From UBA4802 sp964509195 (GTDB taxonomy: Bacteria; Spirochaetota; UBA4802; UB4802), in the NCBI GenBank assembly GCA_964509195.1, contig CAZDWJ010000010.1, positions 52,921 to 116,920 on the forward strand: 64,000 nucleotides of DNA, in the 5' to 3' direction. A model generated the notes under the pieces. It searched no databases. It was given only the letters and a program-made list of their open reading frames with translations, and had not been told where the DNA came from. Both the position numbers and the translations under genes were made by a program. Shown in pieces: positions 18,664 through 25,997 of this stretch (positions are counted from its first letter, which is position 1; each line of letters opens with the position of its first letter).

Positions 18664-19578
18664 GTGCAAAAAATAATCGCAATTGCGCTATTGTGTATAT
18701 GTGTTGGTTGTGCTGATACAAAGAAAAAGACAATTGTGGTGTTCCATGCCGGCAGCCTATCGCCACTATTTAAAGAATATAAGGCCAAATTTGAAAAGCA
18801 TCATGATTTTACTATGCTTCTTGAAGCATCCGGGAGCGTGGATGCAGCCCGAAAGGTTGTTGATCTTAAAAAACGATGTGATGTGATAGCGCTGGCTGAT
18901 GCTGAACTTTTTGATAGCCTGCTGCAAAAGTATTGTGACTTCTGGATTGGATTTGCTGGCAATGAGATGGTGCTTGCATATTCCCCAAAAAGTGCACATG
19001 CTGCGGTATTAGCTGAAAACTGGATTGATGCTATGAAAAACTATCCTGTTACCTGCACACGCTCTGACCCCCTGCGCGATCCATGCGGATATAGAACGCT
19101 TTTGGTATGGAAACTGGCATCAATGCTTTATAAAAATCCACTGATAGAATCACTATGTGCACAGAGATCTCCGGCAGACTATATGCGACCCAAAGAAATT
19201 GATGCCATAGCGCTGGTTGAAGCAGGAGCATGTGATGCAGCATGGATATATAGATCTTTGGCAGTGCAAAGAAATTTGCCCTTTATAGCATTTGATGATC
19301 GAATAAATTTAAGCACGCCCAAACATAACACATATTATAAAAAAGCCTGTGTTACGCTTAAAGATTATACACGCACATATACGTTCTGTGGTGATGCAAT
19401 TGTATACGGAATAAGTATTCCTCAAAACGCAGAAAACACTGAAGGTGCAGTAGAATTTATACGCGCACTTCTTTCTACAGAAGGTAGAAAACTATTACAA
19501 AAACATGGCTTTACCTGTTTACTACAGGTTAGTAACTACACTGCTATACCCAAACCCATTCTGGCGGAGATTTACTGA
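18664..19578 (+). CDS. wtpA: Tungstate/molybdate ABC transporter substrate-binding lipoprotein (WtpA-like)
   Basis: The 304-residue lipoprotein starts at GTG 18664 behind AAAGGA, with lipobox CVGC (Cys16). The mature part matches the WtpA/ModA type II binding protein: V-F-H-A-G-S-L-S-P-L-F near residue 27, E-A-S-G-S-V-D-A-A-R-K-V, D-V-I-A-L-A-D, W-I-G-F-A-G-N-E-M-V-L-A-Y-S and R-S-D-P-x-x-D-P-C-G-Y-R. The GSLS start and D-P-x-G-Y-R loop are typical of WtpA rather than TupA. It captures tungstate or molybdate in the periplasm and hands it to the permease. Its TGATG overlap with wtpB shows coupled translation. Confidence 0.88.
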   Translation: MQKIIAIALLCICVGCADTKKKTIVVFHAGSLSPLFKEYKAKFEKHHDFTMLLEASGSVDAARKVVDLKKRCDVIALADAELFDSLLQKYCDFWIGFAGNEMVLAYSPKSAHAAVLAENWIDAMKNYPVTCTRSDPLRDPCGYRTLLVWKLASMLYKNPLIESLCAQRSPADYMRPKEIDAIALVEAGACDAAWIYRSLAVQRNLPFIAFDDRINLSTPKHNTYYKKACVTLKDYTRTYTFCGDAIVYGISIPQNAENTEGAVEFIRALLSTEGRKLLQKHGFTCLLQVSNYTAIPKPILAEIY

Positions 19579-20369
19579 TGAAACATAATGTGATATTTCA
19601 CACTATCATTGTAGTATTTTCGCTTTTACTCAGTATTATCATTATTTTTCCTGTGGCATCAATTGTGTTCGCGGTAAGCCCTAGTGAAATATTTAATGCA
19701 ATAACTGACAAAGAAATTACAACATCACTATTTATTACATTTGAATGTGCACTATATGCTACTATAGTAGCGGTTGTATTGGGTATTCCGCTTGCATATA
19801 TTTTTACGTACTTTGAGTTTCCTTTAAAACGATTGGTGATAACGCTTTTTGATATTCCAATGATTATCCCTCATACAGCAAGTGGAATAGCGCTATTGTT
19901 TGTATTTGGCAGCGGCCATATTGGCAGTTTAATGCAATCTGCTGGAATTCCATTTGTAGGGGCAAAAACAGGTATTGTTGTTGCAATGACGTTTGTAGCA
20001 ATTCCTTATTTTATAAACGCAGTGCATAATGGGTTTGCATCAATTGATGTTAGAATTATTAATGTTGCACGTACGCTGGGTGCAAGCAGCAGCCAGTGTT
20101 TTGTGCATGTCATTCTGCCATTATCATTGAGGGCGATAGTTACCGGCACATTAATGATGTGGGCGCGGGGTATCAGCGAATTTGGCGCAGTGGTGGTTAT
20201 TGCCTATCACCCCATGATAGCACCGGTGCTGCTGTACGACAAGTTTACTGCCTACGGATTGAAAGGATCTCAACCTGTTGCAGCATTACTGATTATATTT
20301 TGCATACTGTTTTTTGTTATTTTGCGAATTGCATTGACATATAAGGATACACATGCTTACACTACGTAA
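19578..20369 (+). CDS. wtpB: Tungstate/molybdate ABC transporter permease (WtpB-like)
   Basis: A 263-residue inner-membrane permease with about six helices. The EAA loop reads A-R-T-L-G-A-S-S-S-Q-C-F-x-x-V-I-L-P-L-S-L, followed by the W-A-R-G-I-S-E-F-G-A stretch seen in ModB/WtpB proteins. ATG 19578 overlaps the wtpA stop and its own 3' end overlaps wtpC by 17 bases, so the three genes form one tight operon. It passes the oxyanion across the membrane using ATP hydrolysis by WtpC. Confidence 0.88.
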   Translation: MKHNVIFHTIIVVFSLLLSIIIIFPVASIVFAVSPSEIFNAITDKEITTSLFITFECALYATIVAVVLGIPLAYIFTYFEFPLKRLVITLFDIPMIIPHTASGIALLFVFGSGHIGSLMQSAGIPFVGAKTGIVVAMTFVAIPYFINAVHNGFASIDVRIINVARTLGASSSQCFVHVILPLSLRAIVTGTLMMWARGISEFGAVVVIAYHPMIAPVLLYDKFTAYGLKGSQPVAALLIIFCILFFVILRIALTYKDTHAYTT

Positions 20370-21402
20370 TATATTCTGGGAAAGTAAACAATTTTCACTT
20401 TCAATTCCTTTGCTAGAGTTTGCTGATCATGCGCATTGCATGATTATGGGAAGATCGGGCTCAGGAAAAACACTTTTGCTGTCAATTATAGCTGGTATTG
20501 TGAAACCAGTTACTGGAAATGTATATTTGCACGGAAAAGATATAACAAAAATTGCACCTCAAAGCAGGAGCATTGCGGTTGTGTATCAAGATCCTTTGCT
20601 TTTTCCGCATTTGTCGGTGATTGAAAATATATGTTTTGGAATGACAATGCAAAAGGTGCCAAAAGCACGCATCTATACAAAAGCGTGCGAAATAATGAAG
20701 CTATGTAATATTGAATATTTAAAAGACCGTGATACCAGAAATTTAAGCGGTGGTGAAAAACAGCGAGTTGCCTTTGCCAGAGCACTTATACTTGAGCCTA
20801 AGATTTTACTACTGGATGAACCCTTTACTGCACTTGACCCTGTATCAAAAGAAGAGCTTGTAACATTGCTTCAGCGCATAAAGAAGCATTACAGCCCACT
20901 TATTTTGCATGTGACGCATGATTTTGATGAAACTGTTGCAATGGGCGATTACCTGTATGTGATGCGCGATGGGAGGGTTATCCAACATGGGAGTGTAATG
21001 GATGTGTACAAGTATCCTCAGGATGTGTTTGTTGCTACCATGGTAGGCGCACGCAATATCTTTACAGGACAGGTAGTGTCTTCAAAAGAAGGCACCTATT
21101 TTGTTACTCAAAGAGGCTGCAGGTTTTTCTTGGGCAATGGTGCGGCAAGCAACCACACGCATGCAATAGTGCGCTCAGAAGATATTATCATCGCAAAAAA
21201 AGTGCAACACAGCAGTGCAACCAATCAGTTTAGGGGAGTGGTTACAGATGTTGCTGAAATAAAAGGTTTGTATAAAATAACCATCGACATTGGCGAAATA
21301 ATACAATCAACAATTACAAAGCGTTCGCTCGTTGCACTCAATATAAAAAAAGGAGCAAAAGTTGTTGTAATTTTTAAAGGTAGTGCAGTATATTTGCTGT
21401 AA
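20353..21402 (+). CDS. wtpC: Tungstate/molybdate ABC transporter ATP-binding protein (WtpC/ModC-like)
   Basis: The 349-residue ATPase has Walker A (GRSGSGKT, about residues 32-39), Q-loop (VYQDPLLFPHLS), the signature LSGGEKQR, Walker B (ILLLDEPF) and the H-loop (VTHDFDE). A C-terminal ~110 residues form a TOBE-like oxyanion-binding domain, as in ModC and WtpC, where it may sense the transported ion. The operon context with wtpA and wtpB supports tungstate or molybdate rather than another ligand. Confidence 0.88.
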   Translation: MLTLRNIFWESKQFSLSIPLLEFADHAHCMIMGRSGSGKTLLLSIIAGIVKPVTGNVYLHGKDITKIAPQSRSIAVVYQDPLLFPHLSVIENICFGMTMQKVPKARIYTKACEIMKLCNIEYLKDRDTRNLSGGEKQRVAFARALILEPKILLLDEPFTALDPVSKEELVTLLQRIKKHYSPLILHVTHDFDETVAMGDYLYVMRDGRVIQHGSVMDVYKYPQDVFVATMVGARNIFTGQVVSSKEGTYFVTQRGCRFFLGNGAASNHTHAIVRSEDIIIAKKVQHSSATNQFRGVVTDVAEIKGLYKITIDIGEIIQSTITKRSLVALNIKKGAKVVVIFKGSAVYLL

Positions 21403-21414
21403 TGAGGGATTGGA

Positions 21415-21948
21415 ATGCTTCGGATACTTTTCAACAGTTTACTTTTGCTCATGTGCATGCTTTCTTCTGGAGCTATCGCACAAAATGTGGAAGATGCTCA
21501 AAGGCTTAACATACTTGGTCTGCAGTTTTTAGAATATGGCAATTACTATAAAGCAGGAGAGTATTTTTATAAAGCAATTCAGGCTGATCCGTCAAATAAA
21601 TTATTCTACAACAACTGTGCGGTTGCATACATGAATATTAAGGAATATCGAAAAGCAAAGAGTATGCTTGCGATAGCTCTGGCAATTGATCCTCGCTATG
21701 TTAAGGCACTTACCAATATGGCAATTGTCAGCTTTCACCTATTGCAGTTTGCTGATGCGTATACATATTATTCAAAAGCAGTTGTGGCAGATAGCTCATA
21801 TACAAAAGAACGCTTCAGGATAGATAAGGTTATTGCTGGTGTAAAAAAAGTACAGAGCGAAAATCCAGATAACAATGATGTCAAAGAAATCCTGCGACAA
21901 CTGGAGATAATTAAAAATAAACATAAGGATGTCAATGCCATACCGTAA
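21415..21948 (+). CDS. Exported TPR protein
   Basis: A 177-residue protein with a signal peptide (hydrophobic residues 3-18, cleavage after A-I-A) followed by three TPR units (about residues 26-130), each with a G-x-x-x-x-x-x-G/A-Y pattern and DP turns. It starts 12 bases after wtpC behind GAGGGAT, so it may be read through from the transporter operon, though a role in oxyanion uptake is not evident. Two exact copies of the iterated 10-mer lie in this short gene (21470 and 21670), in opposite orientation. Confidence 0.7.
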   Translation: MLRILFNSLLLLMCMLSSGAIAQNVEDAQRLNILGLQFLEYGNYYKAGEYFYKAIQADPSNKLFYNNCAVAYMNIKEYRKAKSMLAIALAIDPRYVKALTNMAIVSFHLLQFADAYTYYSKAVVADSSYTKERFRIDKVIAGVKKVQSENPDNNDVKEILRQLEIIKNKHKDVNAIP

Positions 21949-22084
21949 CATTTTTGTAGTAATTGATGTAAATCCAGAACTGTTTCTTAAACTCAACTGA
22001 TGAATGTATTCTATATATATAAAGTGATAAATGAGCTAAAAAAATGGTATTTTAATATATTGCTCAAATGGTAAATATGCTGAG

Positions 22085-22534
22085 TTAAAATAATTTTGAG
22101 CTATCCAGAAGTATTGTAACAGGACCATCATTAATAAGGAAAACCTGCATGTGGGCTTGAAATATACCCTGCTGTACTTTGGGATAGTGCTGTTTGCATA
22201 ATGCTATAAATGTGTCAAAAAATTGTGATGCTGCTTCAGGCTTCATGGCATCTGAGAATGAAGGCCTGCGGCCTTTGCGTGCATCACCATACAGTGTAAA
22301 TTGTGGCACAATGAGAAGCTCACCGTCAACATCAGCTACGGACAGATTCATGAATGAATCAGCATCATCAAAAATACGTAGTCCTATAATCTTCTGGCAG
22401 ATGTAGTGCAGATCTTTTTCTGTATCAGTAGAAGTAAAACCAACAAAAACGCATAATCCCTTGTTTATAGAAGCTATAACATTGCCATCAACTGTAACGC
22501 TGGCCTGGTGTACACGCTGTAGTATTGCACGCAT
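22085..22534 (-). CDS. dtd: D-aminoacyl-tRNA deacylase
   Basis: The 149-residue protein is full length for DTD. It has the N-terminal M-R-A-I-L-Q-R-V-H-Q-A-S-V-T-V, the catalytic P-Q-F-T-L-Y-G-D-x-x-K-G-R-R-P-S-F block and the C-terminal N-D-G-P-V-T loop (the Gly-cisPro region, reading GPVT). It hydrolyses D-amino acids, and glycine mischarged on tRNA-Ala. It follows trxA by 4 bases and is probably co-transcribed with it. Confidence 0.95.
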   Translation of the reverse strand: MRAILQRVHQASVTVDGNVIASINKGLCVFVGFTSTDTEKDLHYICQKIIGLRIFDDADSFMNLSVADVDGELLIVPQFTLYGDARKGRRPSFSDAMKPEAASQFFDTFIALCKQHYPKVQQGIFQAHMQVFLINDGPVTILLDSSKLF

Positions 22535-22538
22535 TGAT

Positions 22539-22850
22539 TTAAGAAAGTTTTTTCTTTAGCACATTTTCTGGCTGTACGCCAATCATGCGTTCAACTTCTT
22601 TGCCGTTTTCAAACAGTATGAGCGTAGGAATGGATGATATCCCATAACGCTGTGCTGTTTCAGGATTGTTGTCAGTGTTTACTTTTACTATCTTTGTTTT
22701 TATTGCCGGATCCTGCGCTAACTTTTCAAGAATTGGAGTTTGCATACGGCATGGGCCACACCAGGGTGCCCAGAAGTCCACAAGCACTTTGCCATTATAT
22801 TCAAGTACTTCAGAATTAAAATTAATATCACTTATTTCTACCAAACCCAT
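22539..22850 (-). CDS. trxA: Thioredoxin
   Basis: A 103-residue thioredoxin with the W-C-G-P-C active site (Cys31, Cys34), the cis-proline loop (S-I-P-T) and the buried Asp25. The start is ATG 22850, because the upstream in-frame GTG at 22862 overlaps the GGAGGT ribosome-binding site 5 bases before the ATG. It is the general dithiol reductant, and possibly a partner for the peroxiredoxin near the right end of the window. Confidence 0.94.
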   Translation of the reverse strand: MGLVEISDINFNSEVLEYNGKVLVDFWAPWCGPCRMQTPILEKLAQDPAIKTKIVKVNTDNNPETAQRYGISSIPTLILFENGKEVERMIGVQPENVLKKKLS

Positions 22851-23277
22851 GATTACCTCCACACAATTTCAGATTACAATAATAGCATAGTATATGTGTA
22901 AATTCAATAATTATTCTGTACAGCATAGCGGCATTTAAAATGAATTTAAAATACAGTAAGGATTGCTGATGGTAGTATTAATAGTTATGTTTAGTGAATA
23001 TAACATTATTGTCAATTCAAAACAATGATCAGTTATGATGCTTATTATTTTTTTCATGATTTTAACATTTAAGCATAAAAGAATAATTAATGAGGTTCAT
23101 GGTATATTTTAAATATTCTTTTTATTTGACATTCAGGGAAAGTTTGATACATATAATACCATTTAATTTTAATTAAATATTCATTAGCAAGACGTAAGGC
23201 AATTAATACACTGTAATGTGGAGTGCTATTTGAATATGTGAATATAATTACAAACAATTAGTTTTGGGGTGTTACGC
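22851..23277. other. Divergent intergenic region trxA / plsC
   Basis: About 427 AT-rich bases. It carries a good reverse promoter for trxA (22879-22907). On the forward strand, TTGACA (23126-23131) is followed only after 20 bases by a perfect TATAAT (23152-23157), which is long for sigma-70 spacing. No RNA gene is recognised. Confidence 0.4.
22879..22907 (-). promoter_or_regulatory. Candidate promoter of trxA-dtd
   Basis: On the reverse strand, TTGAAT (22907-22902) and TATTAT (22884-22879) are separated by 17 bases. The -10 lies 28 bases upstream of ATG 22850. Confidence 0.5.
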
Positions 23278-24000
23278 ATGCAATCAATTAAAAATCTTTT
23301 CCAATCAATCTGGCTCATCTTCTGGGCATCATTCATGAGTGTGGTGCTGTTTATACCTATGACGGTTGCTGCTGTGTGTTCAGTAACGGGAAATTTAGCA
23401 TTTAACATATCCAAGCTGTGGGCATGGACAATGCTTATTGTAACAGGTGTAAAGGTAAGGATAACGGGCAGAGAAAAGATTAAAGAGGGGCAACAGTATG
23501 TCATTATTAGCAATCATCAATCACAGTATGATATTCTTGCACTGGTAACATCGCTACAAATACAATTCCGATGGGTTATCAAAAAAGAATTGCTGTATGT
23601 TCCGCTTTTTGGGTGGGCACTATATGCTGCAAAGAATGTATTTATTGACAGGGGTAATAAGGAAAAAGCCATAGCAAGTATTAATAAAGCAGTCAACCGA
23701 TTGCCCAAGGGTGTGAGCATACTGGTATTTGCCGAGGGAACGCGTTCAAAAGATGGTACATTGCAAAAATTTAAGAAAGGTGGATTTACGATAGCCATAG
23801 AACGAAAGATGCATATATTACCGGTTGCAGTAAAAGGTAGCAGAAGTATCCTGCCTAAAGGTAGCCTGGTATTTAATAGCGGTATTATTGATGTGGTGGT
23901 GTGCGACCCTATTTTAGTTGATGGATATACACACGAGTCAATTGATGATTTAATCAATAAAACCCACCAGGTTATTGAACATGAATTATCATTATCTTAA
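23278..24000 (+). CDS. plsC: 1-acyl-sn-glycerol-3-phosphate acyltransferase
   Basis: A 240-residue PlsC/LPLAT protein with two N-terminal hydrophobic segments, the catalytic H-x4-D motif (NHQSQYD, His80 and Asp85), the K-K-E-L motif, the F-A-E-G-T-R-S block and a later V-A-V-K-G-S-R. It transfers an acyl chain to lysophosphatidate at the inner membrane to give phosphatidate. ATG 23278 is preferred over the in-frame GTG at 23269, because GGGGTG at 23266-23271 is correctly placed for the ATG. Confidence 0.88.
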   Translation: MQSIKNLFQSIWLIFWASFMSVVLFIPMTVAAVCSVTGNLAFNISKLWAWTMLIVTGVKVRITGREKIKEGQQYVIISNHQSQYDILALVTSLQIQFRWVIKKELLYVPLFGWALYAAKNVFIDRGNKEKAIASINKAVNRLPKGVSILVFAEGTRSKDGTLQKFKKGGFTIAIERKMHILPVAVKGSRSILPKGSLVFNSGIIDVVVCDPILVDGYTHESIDDLINKTHQVIEHELSLS

Positions 24001-24246
24001 CGTATAACCATAACACATATGATAATAGGCTCATAACCTACAGGGGATAATGATAATAATATCATTTCTCCTTGGTTTATTTGACAAAAAGACTACAATG
24101 GTATTTGATCTTAAGAGGAATTATTCGTTATGCAGTAACGCAACGACCATCTTTGGGACAGACTCAAATCAAATACCCCTCTGCTTTTTTTTTAAAAAGT
24201 GGCCAGGGGTGGGATGGAAGGAGAAATCCTCGTTTTGCATACGATC

Positions 24247-24810
24247 TTAAGAAAAATTAATCTCCCTTAGCTCCGTATATATTGGCCCCTGAGGGGTGAG
24301 CTTTGAGGAAAAAAGAACTACTCTATTAAACACTGCACTACCAAATTCTTCAGACTCATAGGTTTTCAGTTTCTCATAAATCTTTTCTGTTAACTTTCTA
24401 CCTTTACGGATTCGTGCTAACGTGAGGTGGGGCACAAAAGGGCGGTTTTCTTCTTTAATGCCAAAGTTTTTTGCAAACAGTTCCATTTGTTTTGCTAATT
24501 GGTTCATTGCTTTTTCATTGGTGATAATTCCTGCCCATATTACAGAAGGGTTTTTGCTGTTGGGGAACATCCCGATGCCTTTTAATGTATAGTTAAGAGA
24601 TGATATCGGAATAGTAATATTGCTGAATTCTTTTTCTATTGCATGTGCAATGCTGCCTTCACACTCACCAATAAATTTAAGTGTTAAATGGTATTGTGCG
24701 GGATCCACAACTTTCAAAACATCAGACAAAGCTGTAAGAGTGTTGTAAATCTGATGTAAGTTTGAGATAATTGACACATCAATAGGCAATGCAATAAAAA
24801 GCCTGTTCAT
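24247..24810 (-). CDS. thpR: RNA 2',3'-cyclic phosphodiesterase (2H family)
   Basis: The 187-residue 2H phosphoesterase carries both catalytic H-x-T-x motifs: His41 (HLTLKFIGE) and His128 (HLTLARIRK). The N-terminus M-N-R-L-F-I-A-L-P-I is typical of ThpR/LigT. It opens 2',3'-cyclic phosphates on RNA ends. Its ATG overlaps the stop of gatC by 4 bases (ATGA), so it is translated from the same message. Confidence 0.9.
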   Translation of the reverse strand: MNRLFIALPIDVSIISNLHQIYNTLTALSDVLKVVDPAQYHLTLKFIGECEGSIAHAIEKEFSNITIPISSLNYTLKGIGMFPNSKNPSVIWAGIITNEKAMNQLAKQMELFAKNFGIKEENRPFVPHLTLARIRKGRKLTEKIYEKLKTYESEEFGSAVFNRVVLFSSKLTPQGPIYTELREINFS

Positions 24811-25103
24811 TCTATCTCCTCAATAATGCGTGGTACAACAAAATGGCTTTTTTCAAACTGTGGGGCTATTTTTTCAACTTCTTCAGCCAGCAAGGATTCC
24901 TTTGCAATGTCTTCTCTAAATACATTGGACAACGGTACTATGTGATCAGCTGGCTTAACATTGGCAGTATCAAGTTCATTTATCTTCTCAACATAGCGGA
25001 TAATATCTTCAAGCTGTTGTGTAAATTCCTGTTTCTCCACCTGTGTCAGTTCCAAACGTGCAAGTTCACATACTTTATTTATTACGGATTCGTCAAATTT
25101 CAT
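24807..25103 (-). CDS. gatC: Asp/Glu-tRNA amidotransferase subunit C
   Basis: A 98-residue GatC of normal length, with the helical N-terminus (L-A-R-L-E-L-T) and the extended V-x-P-A-D-H-I-V-P-L-x-N-V-F-R-E-D belt that wraps GatA. It helps convert misacylated Asp-tRNA(Asn) or Glu-tRNA(Gln) to the amide. The gatA and gatB genes are not in the window, so the operon is split. Strong AAGGAGG precedes ATG 25103, which overlaps the end of the upstream lipoprotein gene. Confidence 0.93.
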   Translation of the reverse strand: MKFDESVINKVCELARLELTQVEKQEFTQQLEDIIRYVEKINELDTANVKPADHIVPLSNVFREDIAKESLLAEEVEKIAPQFEKSHFVVPRIIEEIE

Positions 25104-25774
25104 TTAGTATCCTCCTTGGATGATTTGAGAAAATGATTTCCTTTTGTTCTATATTCTTTGCGCACAAATGTACAATCAACAATTTTTTCACTGCCTGGTA
25201 ACTTTATTACAACCTGTACGGTGAAATGACGCTGGTTTACCGGTATCCATTTACCTGCTACCACCATACAGTGCGTATCTCCTGGTGGAATAAAGGGCAA
25301 TATATATGGAATGACATCATTGCTAAAATCAATTTTCTGTATTTTTCCAGAATACGTGAGTAATCGTTGTAGGGTTATCAGTTCTTCTGAATTTATGAAT
25401 CCATAGGCAGGAGAGGATAAATGGTTTTTCAATTCATCTTTAGTTAAAACTGGCAAACGGTTATTGCCATAAATTATTGCAATTTCTTTTATACTAACCG
25501 GATAGCTGCTTTTGTTTTCGACAACTACAAGAAAAAAAGGTATTTTTGGCAGCCTGCCACTTTTGGATCTGTCAATAAATGTAGCAGAGGTCGCAATGCG
25601 AGACCAGGTGTCTTCGGTAAATGGCTCTATTGTTACGGTAATCTCGTCAAGTGTTGCCGTGGCTATGGGTTCTCCACCTGGCGATTCCACGGTATGCACA
25701 AGACCAAATTGAGTTTTACAGCTAACTAAAAAAGCCAGCACAAATAATATATAGTGTACTTTTATTTTATTCAT
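25100..25774 (-). CDS. Hypothetical lipoprotein
   Basis: The frame is open to 25891, but the lipoprotein signal M-N-K-I-K-V-H-Y-I-L-F-V-L-A-F-L-V-S-C fixes the start at ATG 25774, giving about 224 residues with Cys19 lipidated. The mature region looks beta-rich, with segments such as I-P-F-F-L-V-V-V-E-N-K-S and P-F-I-P-P-G-D, suggesting an immunoglobulin-like fold. No family recognised. It overlaps gatC by 4 bases, which makes it first gene of the gatC-thpR unit. Confidence 0.7.
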   Translation of the reverse strand: MNKIKVHYILFVLAFLVSCKTQFGLVHTVESPGGEPIATATLDEITVTIEPFTEDTWSRIATSATFIDRSKSGRLPKIPFFLVVVENKSSYPVSIKEIAIIYGNNRLPVLTKDELKNHLSSPAYGFINSEELITLQRLLTYSGKIQKIDFSNDVIPYILPFIPPGDTHCMVVAGKWIPVNQRHFTVQVVIKLPGSEKIVDCTFVRKEYRTKGNHFLKSSKEDTK

Positions 25775-25997
25775 GACAGTATGTAGTGTTTGTAAATAAA
25801 CAATATCAAGGCGATATCTTATTTGTAAAGTTTTAAATATTTGTAAATAAGAAAATTTTAATAGCATTGACAGAGTGTGGATAAATATCATTGCAAACGG
25901 TAGAAAATCAAAATATACATCAAATGAAAAAATTTTTTATTTGCATTAATCCTGTCATTCGCATTTTATGCATAAAATTGAAGGTTGAATAAAAAAT

